Part shown: positions 8,173 to 14,454 of the stretch, piece after piece | Layout of the letters: the number at the start of each line of letters is the position of its first letter | How positions within the stretch are numbered: the stretch's first letter is position 1 | DNA from: a virus | Virus record (IMG/VR): IMGVR_UViG_3300042526_001029 | Location: 1-28,523 of that record | Strand: one strand, 5' to 3' | Length of the DNA stretch: 28,523 nucleotides | Notes under the pieces: generated by a model | Databases searched by the model: none | Told to the model about the DNA's origin: nothing | What the model saw: the letters and a program-made list of their open reading frames with translations, nothing else | Translations under genes and position numbers: made by a program

Positions 8173-8433
8173 ATGCCATTTTACGATTTTAGATGTTCTG
8201 AGTGCGACACCGTGTTTAACGTCATGTGTAAGATATCCGAAAGGGAATCGCAAGTTTGCCCGTCATGCGATTCAAACAATTACAAAACACATCACGCAGG
8301 CATGGCTGCTTTGGGAGATCCCGTGCGGCTAGGTATAAGAACTGTTGATAATGGGTTTCGAGAAGTACTATCAAAAATTAACTCTGCTAATGGTAGAAAA
8401 GCTAATCTTAAAGATAAATTGAGTAGAAATTAA
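8173..8433 (+). CDS. FmdB-type zinc-ribbon protein
   Basis: 86 aa. The N-terminus MPFYDFRCSECDTVFNVMC with a second CPSC at about 33-36 is the CxxC...CxxC ribbon of the FmdB/Zn-ribbon regulatory family seen in many T4-like phages. The rest is basic and probably disordered. Strong ribosome binding site GGGAG precedes the ATG. A nucleic-acid or regulatory role is usual for the fold but unproven. It is followed by a strong terminator hairpin, so it may be the end of the transcript. Confidence 0.78.
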   Translation: MPFYDFRCSECDTVFNVMCKISERESQVCPSCDSNNYKTHHAGMAALGDPVRLGIRTVDNGFREVLSKINSANGRKANLKDKLSRN

Positions 8434-8462
8434 ATTATGGCAATTCTTGTTTTAATCGGTTT

Positions 8463-8490
8463 GGAGGACAGAATCTAGCTGTCCTCCTTT
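8463..8490 (+). terminator. rho-independent terminator before phoH
   Basis: A perfect nine-base stem (GGAGGACAG with CTGTCCTCC) around the loop AATCTAG at 8472-8478 is followed by a T-rich run (TTTCGTT). It separates the zinc-ribbon gene from the PhoH gene. Confidence 0.75.
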
Positions 8491-8513
8491 CGTTCCATTT
8501 TACGAGGGCATTC

Positions 8514-9272
8514 ATGGCAAAAACAAAAAGCAATATTCAAACTCAATCTATTCAGAAACCTCAACTGACTATTGCAAATAATACTAAACTTAAAATACGA
8601 ATAGATGACCTTAAGGTAATAGAACCACTAACTGAAAATCAGAAAGGATTTTTTGAAGCCTACGATAAATCTAAGATTATGTTATTACACGGTATCGCCG
8701 GTACAGGTAAAACCTATATTGCGCTTTATCATGCAATAGAAGAAGTTTTAGATAAATCTAATAACAGTTATGAAAAGGTAGTAATAGTAAGATCTGCCGT
8801 GCCAAGCAGAGACATTGGACATTTACCTGGAGACGAGAAGGAAAAAACTGAAGTATACACAGAGCCCTATGTGGAGATATGCTCAGATTTATTTAATCGT
8901 GCAGATGCATATCAAAGATTAACAGAACAAAAGGCAATACAATTTTTAATTACATCATATGTTCGAGGTATTACATTAGATAACTCAGTCATTATTGTAG
9001 ATGAATGCCAAAATATGACTGACATGGAACTTAATTCGATTATCACTAGAGTAGGAGAAAAATCAAAAATTATATTCTGTGGAGATTTTAGACAAACAGA
9101 TTTGTATAAGAAAACCGATATGTCGGGATTGAAGAAGTTTATGCGAATCGCAGATATGATGCCTAGCTTCAAAACTTTTGAATTTGGTGTTGATGACATT
9201 GTAAGATCAGCGATAGTAAAGGAATATATATTGGCAAGGCTTCAATACGAAAGTACTTACGAAGCGGCATAA
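8514..9272 (+). CDS. phoH: PhoH-like P-loop ATPase
   Basis: 252 aa. Walker A GIAGTGKT is at 60-67 and Walker B VIIVDECQN at 159-167. SAVPSRDIGHLPGDEKEK and IIFCGDFRQTDL are diagnostic of the PhoH family. The N-terminal 35 residues are a low-complexity, basic extension. PhoH-like ATPases are widespread in aquatic T4-like phages; the biochemical role in infection is unsettled, with an RNA-helicase-like activity proposed for some. Though named for phosphate starvation, it is separated from the pstS island by a terminator, so shared control is not shown. Ribosome binding site GAGGG lies nine bases upstream. Confidence 0.92.
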   Translation: MAKTKSNIQTQSIQKPQLTIANNTKLKIRIDDLKVIEPLTENQKGFFEAYDKSKIMLLHGIAGTGKTYIALYHAIEEVLDKSNNSYEKVVIVRSAVPSRDIGHLPGDEKEKTEVYTEPYVEICSDLFNRADAYQRLTEQKAIQFLITSYVRGITLDNSVIIVDECQNMTDMELNSIITRVGEKSKIIFCGDFRQTDLYKKTDMSGLKKFMRIADMMPSFKTFEFGVDDIVRSAIVKEYILARLQYESTYEAA

Positions 9273-9285
9273 AATAGGAGAAGGT

Positions 9286-9837
9286 ATGAGTATGAATCAA
9301 ATATATGAAATTGAGAATTTTTTAACTGAAGACGAATGCGATAACATCGTAAGATGGTTTGCAAGTACTCCAAAAATGAGCACTAACGGACAATCTCTCT
9401 TCAATGGTAAGGCAATTGACTATAGTAATATTCAAAATTATGATATTAAACGAATAGTAAGTACATTTAAATATAATGCTACAAGTGAAGCTAGGCGTTT
9501 ATTTCAAGAGGAATACTTATACCCCGATTACACTGCATTGGTATTATGGGAAAGTGGTTCAGGCATGGTTGTCCATGCAGATAATAGTGACCTAGAGGGC
9601 AATCCAAATTATTGCGGATGGCGAAATTACTCAGGAGTACTTTACCTAAATGATGATTTTATGGGGGGAGAAACTTTCTTCCCAGAACACGGACCTCTAT
9701 TCATAAAACCAATGAAGGGAAAATTAGCATTGTATCCATCTGGCCTTAAACATAAACACGGTGTTAGCACCGTAGTAGGAACAAGATATACATTGCCTAT
9801 TTGGTTTACAACTAATAAACAATATACTGAAGTATAA
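9286..9837 (+). CDS. 2OG-Fe(II) oxygenase, prolyl-4-hydroxylase type
   Basis: 183 aa. The iron facial triad is H97 and D99 (HAD) with distal H158 in KHKHGVSTV. R167 in GTRYTLPIWF would bind 2-oxoglutarate. LYLNDDFMGGETFFPE and GKLALYPSG are the usual strands of the P4Hc double-stranded beta helix. AGGAG at 9276-9280 selects ATG 9286 over ATG 9292. The substrate is unknown; such enzymes are frequent in T4-like aquatic phages and may hydroxylate a protein or nucleic acid. Confidence 0.88.
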   Translation: MSMNQIYEIENFLTEDECDNIVRWFASTPKMSTNGQSLFNGKAIDYSNIQNYDIKRIVSTFKYNATSEARRLFQEEYLYPDYTALVLWESGSGMVVHADNSDLEGNPNYCGWRNYSGVLYLNDDFMGGETFFPEHGPLFIKPMKGKLALYPSGLKHKHGVSTVVGTRYTLPIWFTTNKQYTEV

Positions 9838-9847
9838 GGAGAATTGA

Positions 9848-10699
9848 ATGGCATTTAGCTTTGACTTTACGGCGGACAAATTAAAAAAATGTGTACCGAA
9901 CAATAAGAATCCAAACGACTTATTTAAAGCGTTAGAGACTGTTTTACCTAAATATGATATTACCACAAAGGAACGAGTAGCAGGATTCCTCGCACAATGT
10001 GGACATGAATCAAATGAATTTACGGTACTTAAAGAAAATTTAAATTATGGCGCCAAGGGGTTGCGGGCAACATTTTCTAAATATTTTCCAGATGATGCAA
10101 CTGCTGCTAAGTATGAAAAACAACCCGAGAAAATTGCAAATAAAATTTACGGCGGGCGAATGGGAAATGGACCGGAAGCATCAGGTGACGGGTATAAGTA
10201 CAGAGGTCGCGGAGCAATTCAATTAACGGGACATGATAACTACAAAGCCTTTTCTACCGCAATTGGTAAATCTATTGATGAGACTATTACGTATTTAGAA
10301 ACACTAGCAGGAGCAATTGAGTCTGCAGCTTGGTTTTGGAAAAAGAATGGTCTAAATGAAATTGCAGATAAAAAAGATTTACTACTAATGACTAAACGAA
10401 TCAATGGTGGTACGATTGGTTTAGAAGATCGTAAAAAACATTGGGAACATGCATTAGATGTATTCGGCGGAAGCACCGTGGCAGATGTGGGTAAAGCTGT
10501 GACAGAACTTGTTCTTGAAACTATTAAGGTTGGTAGTAAAGGCGAAGTGGTGAAAAAGGTTCAGGAAAAACTTGGGCTCGCCGCCGATGGATCGTTTGGA
10601 CCCGGAACCGAAAAAGCATTAAAGGCCTGGCAAACATCAAATGGTCTTACAGCAGATGGTATTGCAGGTCCGGCAACCTTAAAGAAGATTTTAGGGTAA
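9848..10699 (+). CDS. endolysin: GH19 domain plus peptidoglycan-binding domain
   Basis: 283 aa. The N-terminal GH19 (chitinase-like) domain spans about residues 1-205, with catalytic Glu candidates E54 (AQCGHES) and E63, and the signature YRGRGAIQLTGHDNY (118-132). A C-terminal PG_binding_1 domain covers about 228-283 with AADGSFGPGTEKALKAWQ. It would cleave peptidoglycan glycan strands at lysis. There is no signal peptide, so it needs a holin, which I do not see here. Ribosome binding site AAGGAG precedes the ATG. Confidence 0.9.
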   Translation: MAFSFDFTADKLKKCVPNNKNPNDLFKALETVLPKYDITTKERVAGFLAQCGHESNEFTVLKENLNYGAKGLRATFSKYFPDDATAAKYEKQPEKIANKIYGGRMGNGPEASGDGYKYRGRGAIQLTGHDNYKAFSTAIGKSIDETITYLETLAGAIESAAWFWKKNGLNEIADKKDLLLMTKRINGGTIGLEDRKKHWEHALDVFGGSTVADVGKAVTELVLETIKVGSKGEVVKKVQEKLGLAADGSFGPGTEKALKAWQTSNGLTADGIAGPATLKKILG

Positions 10700-10706
10700 A
10701 TTTGTA

Positions 10707-10735
10707 TAGACTTTTGTATCTTAGAATGTTATAAT
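10707..10735 (+). promoter_or_regulatory. sigma70-like promoter for the MazG/nuclease pair
   Basis: TAGACT (10707-10712, four of six matches to TTGACA) and a perfect TATAAT (10730-10735) are separated by 17 bases, in the gap between the endolysin and the MazG-like gene. Confidence 0.6.
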
Positions 10736-10755
10736 ATATTTTTAGTGAGGTGATC

Positions 10756-11109
10756 ATGTCAATGCAGTTAGATGTTAAAATGTTTCTACTAGCCTGTCAA
10801 CAAACAGAATCGACAGATGAAAATGTTAGTTTATACGCAAAATTAATTGAAGAAGAATTTAATGAATTCTTAGTAGCTTATAAAGAGAATGACAATGTAG
10901 AGCAACTAGATGCGTGCATGGATATGATCTGGGTTATCCTCGGTTATTGCCATATGAAGAAATTTGACATTAAAGGTGCATGGGAAGAGGTTGCACGAAG
11001 CAACCTCTCCAAAATTGATTCTAATACAGGTATGGTTTTGCGAAGAGACGATGGTAAAATTTTAAAACCTGCAAACTGGACTCCGCCAAATTTAACTAGA
11101 TTTGTATGA
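10756..11109 (+). CDS. MazG-like NTP pyrophosphohydrolase
   Basis: 117 aa from ATG 10756, which follows GTGAGGTG. The all-alpha MazG/PRA-PH signature is visible: EEEFNEF (32-38) and, after a loop, LDACMDMIWV (51-60), giving the acidic metal-binding residues. Enzymes of this group hydrolyse (d)NTPs or ppGpp-like substrates to monophosphate and pyrophosphate. A GTG at 10750 in the same frame is less likely because it overlaps the ribosome binding site. Its stop overlaps the nuclease start (ATGA). Confidence 0.75.
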   Translation: MSMQLDVKMFLLACQQTESTDENVSLYAKLIEEEFNEFLVAYKENDNVEQLDACMDMIWVILGYCHMKKFDIKGAWEEVARSNLSKIDSNTGMVLRRDDGKILKPANWTPPNLTRFV

Positions 11110-11765
11110 TTTTTACTCACGTTGATATAGGGGAATTGCCTAAATTAAATCGGGTAACTCGAGAAGATGGAGTTAGAACATATGAAACTCCTACTGGAGA
11201 AAAGTACCCGTCTGTTACTACAGTTACCGGATTATTAAAACGAGATATAATTAAAGCATGGCGGGCTCGTGTAGGTAATGATGCAGCTAATAAGATTAGC
11301 ACCACTGCCAGTAAACGAGGTACTCGAATACATACATTATGTGAGCAATATCTGTATAATCAAGATGTTGCTCCTAGTGTGTTCGATACTCAAAATTGGA
11401 CAGAGATTAAACCCTACCTACATAAGATAGACAATATCCATGTTATGGAAAAATCTCTATTTTCTCATCATTTACAAATTGCAGGGACCGTAGATTGCAT
11501 AGGTGAATATGAAGGAAAGTTATCGGTAATAGATTTTAAAACATCTAAGCGGAATAAAACACGCGACGATATTCACGATTACTTTATGCAATGTTCTGCT
11601 TATGCGGTAGCATATGAGGAGATGACCGGTAATCCGGTTTCTCAATTAGTAATTATAATTTCAACCGACGATCACGGTATTCTAGTTTTTAAAGAAAAAC
11701 GAAACACGTGGATCAACGGGTTTAAAGATTTGAGAGATATATATAGGAAAGAATTTAATATCTAA
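11106..11765 (+). CDS. PD-(D/E)XK nuclease (Cas4/RecB-like exonuclease)
   Basis: 219 aa. RGTRIHTLCE (71-80) is the helical RecB motif I, GTVD (127-130) supplies the metal-binding Asp, and VIDFKTSK (141-148) is the D-X-K core. QCSAYAVAY (162-170) is the conserved QxxxY motif. YPSVTTV at the N-terminus is typical of phage members. It probably trims DNA ends in recombination or degrades host DNA. No four-cysteine iron-sulfur set is seen, so a Cas4 assignment is not justified. Confidence 0.85.
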   Translation: MIFTHVDIGELPKLNRVTREDGVRTYETPTGEKYPSVTTVTGLLKRDIIKAWRARVGNDAANKISTTASKRGTRIHTLCEQYLYNQDVAPSVFDTQNWTEIKPYLHKIDNIHVMEKSLFSHHLQIAGTVDCIGEYEGKLSVIDFKTSKRNKTRDDIHDYFMQCSAYAVAYEEMTGNPVSQLVIIISTDDHGILVFKEKRNTWINGFKDLRDIYRKEFNI

Positions 11766-11784
11766 ATAAATAGCGGAGACTAAT

Positions 11785-11943
11785 ATGTCTGTTTATGTTT
11801 TATTTGTAGTACTACTATCTCAAGATGTAGAACAAGAGTGGAAATCATATCCTAGATTTGAAGAATGTTGGGAAGCAGCAACTGCTATAGTAAAAAACAG
11901 AAATGATATTATTGCTAGATGTGTGTTACGTGAAACAGAATAA
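11785..11943 (+). CDS. small hypothetical protein, 52 aa
   Basis: A 53-codon frame with ribosome binding site CGGAG (11775-11779) six bases before the ATG. The N-terminus MSVYVLFVVLLSQDVEQEW looks like a short beta strand or a weak membrane segment, followed by an amphipathic helix with FEECWEAA. No family is recognised. AATAAATA at 11765-11772 upstream could be a late-promoter element but leaves a very short leader. Confidence 0.6.
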   Translation: MSVYVLFVVLLSQDVEQEWKSYPRFEECWEAATAIVKNRNDIIARCVLRETE

Positions 11944-12057
11944 ATGTGCGACCAAACAGGAGATTTTTTGGTCGGTTTCATTCTAGGAACTACACTAATA
12001 TGTACTATTAATTTAGCAATGTGGTTACTTTGGGATGAAGTAAAAGAATTATTGTAA
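11944..12057 (+). CDS. small putative membrane protein, 37 aa
   Basis: The ATG directly follows the preceding stop. The product starts MCDQTGDF and has one hydrophobic helix of about 20 residues (VGFILGTTLICTINLAMWLL) with an acidic/basic tail, consistent with a single-pass inner-membrane peptide. No clear ribosome binding site, so expression would rely on coupling to the upstream gene. It ends immediately before the tmRNA gene. Holin or inhibitor roles are possible but not supported. Confidence 0.45.
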   Translation: MCDQTGDFLVGFILGTTLICTINLAMWLLWDEVKELL

Positions 12058-12125
12058 ACCCCGAAAGGGAAGAAGTTGACTGAAAGGTGTTCAAGACGAG
12101 GGTTCGATTCCCTCCATCTCCACCA
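12058..12125 (+). other. tmRNA acceptor piece
   Basis: This contains the T-arm, the 3' acceptor strand and CCA, plus the 3' strand of P2. A small GNRA hairpin CCC-GAAA-GGG at about 12060-12069 may mark its 5' region. GGAAGAA at 12067-12073 can also pair with TTTTTCC in the coding piece (12325-12331). The true 5' end after processing is not visible. Confidence 0.8.
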
Positions 12126-12191
12126 AAAGCATAGTAGATACATCGGTGTTATTTAACGGCATCGGTCACTGAGAACTAATATGCTTTTGAT
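12126..12191 (+). other. intervening segment of the pre-tmRNA
   Basis: 66 bases join the CCA end to the 5' G of the coding piece. CAAAAGCATA (12124-12133) pairs perfectly with TATGCTTTTG (12180-12189), extending the acceptor stem after one A-U pair and one C/A mismatch. The loop carries two copies of CATCGGT (12141-12147 and 12160-12166). In known two-piece tmRNAs such a segment is removed by the tRNA processing enzymes. Confidence 0.75.
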
Positions 12192-12274
12192 GGGGATGAC
12201 CAGGTTTCGATTGGGCAATAAGTAACGATACAGACAATTCGGTAGGCGATGACCGTAAATCAAGCAAAATAGTA

Positions 12275-12310
12275 AATGCAAACGATAACTCGTATCGCAT
12301 GGTAGCGTAA
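12275..12310 (+). CDS. tmRNA proteolysis tag, (N)ANDNSYRMVA
   Basis: After AAAATAG, the conserved bases before a resume codon, the frame reads AAT GCA AAC GAT AAC TCG TAT CGC ATG GTA GCG TAA. By E. coli spacing (two bases after ATAG) the resume codon is AAT at 12275; GCA at 12278 is the alternative and would give ANDNSYRMVA. The stop codon begins in the loop of a GTAGC/GCTAC hairpin (12303-12307 with 12311-12315), as in P5 of other tmRNAs. With the alanine charged on tmRNA the tag would be A(N)ANDNSYRMVA. Confidence 0.82.
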   Translation, partial: NANDNSYRMVA

Positions 12311-12329
12311 GCTACTCGCTGAGGTTTTT

Positions 12330-12358
12330 CCGGTTGTCCTTATCATCCAATCAACCGG
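12330..12358 (+). terminator. hairpin at the tmRNA 3' end (terminator or structural)
   Basis: CCGGTTG (12330-12336) pairs with CAACCGG (12352-12358) around a 15-base loop. It is followed only by ATATGATTTT, a poor U-tract, so it may be a 3' structural element or a processing signal of the tmRNA instead of a terminator. Confidence 0.4.
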
Positions 12359-12381
12359 ATATGATTTTATCAAGGAAATAT

Positions 12382-12990
12382 ATGAAATTTGAGACAAATT
12401 TATATGAAATTGTTCGCGGAGCAATTTCAAAAGATTTACTAGTGCATTTAGATACAGAATTTGAACTAGTAAAAACTCTTCAGTATATGCAAAATAATAA
12501 GCAACAGACTGAGGAGAATAAATTTCTTTTCAATGACGAGCAAATTATGAATTCATATTCTCATTATTCTGCTCTTTGTTTTGAATCTTTATCTCTTCAA
12601 CTTAAACCCCTTTTAGAAACAGTTACAGGTAAATTGCTTAATCCTACATATACTTATGCTAGGATATACTATACTGGCGCTGAAATGGCAATACATAAGG
12701 ATAGGCCAAGTTGCGAATATTCCACTACTATCTGCATTTCAAATGATCCAGAACCATGGGAAATTTGGTTTGAGACTTTAACCGGCGAACACAAAGCAAT
12801 ATACTTGGAACCAGGTGACTTAATTGTTTATAAGGGGGATGTACTTAATCATTGGAGAACTCCCTATACCGGTACTAGACAAACACAAGCATTCCTACAC
12901 TACGTCGATAGAAAAGGTAAGTATCGGGATTACAAATATGATCACAGACCATACATTGGATATCCGGCAAACCCAAGAAAAGGTAACTAA
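12382..12990 (+). CDS. 2OG-Fe(II) oxygenase next to heme oxygenase
   Basis: 202 aa. Iron ligands are H105 and D107 (IHKDRPSCEYS) with H157 (LNHWRTPY); R166 would bind 2-oxoglutarate. ARIYYTGAEM before the HxD and LEPGDLIVY after it are standard for the fold. ATG 12382, five bases after AAGGA (12372-12376), is preferred; a longer in-frame version from TTG 12334 would start inside the hairpin of the tmRNA. It shares TAATG with the heme oxygenase gene, so the two are translationally coupled. Substrate unknown; the longer C-terminal tail (YKYDHRPYIGYP) is a feature shared with phage and cyanobacterial relatives as far as I recall. Confidence 0.82.
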   Translation: MKFETNLYEIVRGAISKDLLVHLDTEFELVKTLQYMQNNKQQTEENKFLFNDEQIMNSYSHYSALCFESLSLQLKPLLETVTGKLLNPTYTYARIYYTGAEMAIHKDRPSCEYSTTICISNDPEPWEIWFETLTGEHKAIYLEPGDLIVYKGDVLNHWRTPYTGTRQTQAFLHYVDRKGKYRDYKYDHRPYIGYPANPRKGN

Positions 12991-13523
12991 TGTCTACATT
13001 AAAAGAATTAACTTTAGAAAAACATAAAGAAGCTGAGACACAACCATTTATTAAATCCATTTTTAGTAAAACGGTAGATGTTAAAAAATATACAGATTAT
13101 CTATATCAACTTAGATTAATATATTTGCGCTTAGAATATTTGGCAGATGGGTTAGGTATCTTCGAAGGAATAGAGGATATTAAACGAGCAAAAGCTATAG
13201 AATTGGATTTTGCTGAATTGGCAAATACTAATATGCAAATATTTTTGATGAAAAATTCTACCGCTCAATATTTAGAATATATTGAGTCTATTAAGTTAGA
13301 TAAAGATAAATTACTTGCTCACATTTATGTTCGTCATATGGGAGATTTATTTGGAGGACAGGCATTAGCTAAGTTGCTCCCTGGTCCTAATAATATGTTT
13401 AAGTTTGATGATATTCCTGGGCTTGCAGCTAAGATGAGAAGTAAATTAGATATTTCATTAGCAAGTGAAGCAAATTTAGCATTTGACTTTAATATTGCTA
13501 TGCTTAAGGACTTTAATGATTGA
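12990..13523 (+). CDS. hemO: heme oxygenase
   Basis: 177 aa, all-alpha. H12 in LEKHKEAE is the proximal heme ligand. The distal-helix signature GDLFGGQ (118-124) sits in the usual YVRHMGDLFGGQALAK context. It would open heme to biliverdin, Fe2+ and CO using host reductant. It is slightly shorter than the 190-240 aa typical of bacterial and cyanobacterial enzymes. It starts at the overlapping TAATG and ends eight bases into the bilin reductase gene, so heme cleavage and biliverdin reduction are made from coupled genes. Confidence 0.93.
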   Translation: MSTLKELTLEKHKEAETQPFIKSIFSKTVDVKKYTDYLYQLRLIYLRLEYLADGLGIFEGIEDIKRAKAIELDFAELANTNMQIFLMKNSTAQYLEYIESIKLDKDKLLAHIYVRHMGDLFGGQALAKLLPGPNNMFKFDDIPGLAAKMRSKLDISLASEANLAFDFNIAMLKDFND

Positions 13524-14193
13524 AATTTGGCCGCAAGTAAATTTATTATCACAATTAGTTATTGATAAATTTAAACAATATTCCGCAGAAACACTTAAAC
13601 CAGAATATGAAATACATGTTGATAATTTTTCATGGAAGAATTATATTTGGACATCTGATAAATTTAGACGAGCCCATATTGAGATAGTAGACGCTACTGC
13701 AACTAAAAAAATGTGGGTCATGCATATGTGTATTTTTCCCCATTATGATTCTCCAGATCCAATCTTTGGATTTGATATAGTGTGCGGCCAGAATAAAATA
13801 ACAGGTGCATTTCATGATTTTTCTAAAGTAGGAAAATCAGATTTGTATGAGTGGTATCAAAATAGAATGAGTGGAGTACAATGGAGTAAGCCAAGAGAAC
13901 TTCCGGAATGGGCACAGAAGATTTTTAGTCCAAAAATGTTAGCTGCAGGTAATATTCATACTCAAGAAGAATATGATCAACTAGTAAATACTTTTATTGA
14001 CAACTTGGATTATTACCTTTATAATATAGGTAATAGTGTAAAAGATGCAGATTTTATATCTATGCAAAATCGATATTGCAAAAATCAAAAGTTGAATCCT
14101 CATACCCCAGCAATGATGGTAAATTTTGGAGTAGACAAACAAGTTTTTACAAATTTTATGGACGAAGTATTATTCCCGGAAACACATGGATAA
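13516..14193 (+). CDS. ferredoxin-dependent bilin reductase (PcyX/PebS/PcyA family)
   Basis: 225 aa from ATG 13516, preceded by AAGGA at 13506-13510. The family core is H54 and E56 (RRAHIEI), then H70 and D87 spaced 17 residues apart (MHMCIFPHYDSPDPIFGFD), matching His88 and Asp105 of PcyA. GAFHDFS follows, and NRYCKNQKLNPHTP (185-198) is the conserved C-terminal motif. It would reduce biliverdin IX-alpha from the upstream heme oxygenase to a phycobilin using ferredoxin. The short N-terminus resembles phage enzymes such as PebS and PcyX. Which bilin is made cannot be read by eye; PcyX is my first guess because the phage lacks other cyanophage traits here. Confidence 0.92.
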   Translation: MIEIWPQVNLLSQLVIDKFKQYSAETLKPEYEIHVDNFSWKNYIWTSDKFRRAHIEIVDATATKKMWVMHMCIFPHYDSPDPIFGFDIVCGQNKITGAFHDFSKVGKSDLYEWYQNRMSGVQWSKPRELPEWAQKIFSPKMLAAGNIHTQEEYDQLVNTFIDNLDYYLYNIGNSVKDADFISMQNRYCKNQKLNPHTPAMMVNFGVDKQVFTNFMDEVLFPETHG

Positions 14194-14452
14194 CGAAATA
14201 GAATACATTTTAACAGATAGTTTAATTATAACCAAAAAATTTAGATCACCTAATGAATTTTCCCTGCATATTGAAGAGCGTGTAATTAGAGAAAAAATTG
14301 GATATATGGATGCGATTATACAATACTGCGAAGAAGTAGATATTGAAATTGAATCTATATCAAAATTGATAAATCAGTCGCTTAAAGATAAAGTACAAAA
14401 TGAAGCAGAGGAACAGAATTATTTAAAACGTAGAGGGAAATTACCACTTTGA
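14186..14452 (+). CDS. 33: late transcription co-activator gp33
   Basis: 88 aa. EFSLHIEERVIREKIGYMDAIIQYCEE and the C-terminal half with EIESISKLINQSLKDK, ending NYLKRRGKLPL, match my memory of gp33 of aquatic T4-like phages. T4 gp33 (112 aa) binds RNA polymerase and connects it to the sliding clamp at late promoters. The position directly before gp59 and gp32 agrees with the T4 order. It overlaps the bilin reductase gene by eight bases. The presence of TATAAATA elements in this window agrees with a gp33-dependent late system. Confidence 0.75.
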   Translation: MDNEIEYILTDSLIITKKFRSPNEFSLHIEERVIREKIGYMDAIIQYCEEVDIEIESISKLINQSLKDKVQNEAEEQNYLKRRGKLPL

Positions 14453-14454
14453 TT

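Larger units (their letters stand above)
12058..12360 (+). ncRNA. ssrA: circularly permuted (two-piece) tmRNA gene
   Basis: The tRNA-like 3' half comes first and the 5' half with the tag frame comes second. The acceptor stem pairs GGGGATG (12192-12198) with CATCTCC (12115-12121) over seven pairs, including G3.U70, the alanine identity pair, and is followed by A and an encoded CCA (12123-12125). The T-arm is GAGGG/CCCTC around TTCGATT (12098-12114). GACCAGGTTTCGA is the tmRNA D-arm-like region. Helix P2 pairs TTGGGCA (12211-12217) with TGTTCAA (12088-12094). A pseudoknot like PK1 forms from CGGT/ACCG (12240-12243 with 12252-12255) and GAT/ATC (12248-12250 with 12259-12261). The tag frame follows. 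It would rescue stalled ribosomes with SmpB and AlaRS. Outer ends are estimates. Confidence 0.9.

Noticed and set aside
12098-12125. T-arm plus CCA looks at first like the end of an ordinary tRNA
   Set aside because: No D-arm, anticodon arm or 5' acceptor strand precedes it; the matching 5' strand lies downstream at 12192, which defines the permuted tmRNA.
11820-12143. Minus-strand open frame of 107 codons
   Set aside because: It runs antisense through two small ORFs and the tmRNA acceptor piece, has no supporting ribosome binding site or recognisable motif, and is explained by the opposite strand.
12334-12381. N-terminal extension of the 2OG oxygenase from TTG
   Set aside because: It begins inside the CCGGTTG/CAACCGG hairpin and lacks a ribosome binding site; ATG 12382 has AAGGA at proper spacing.
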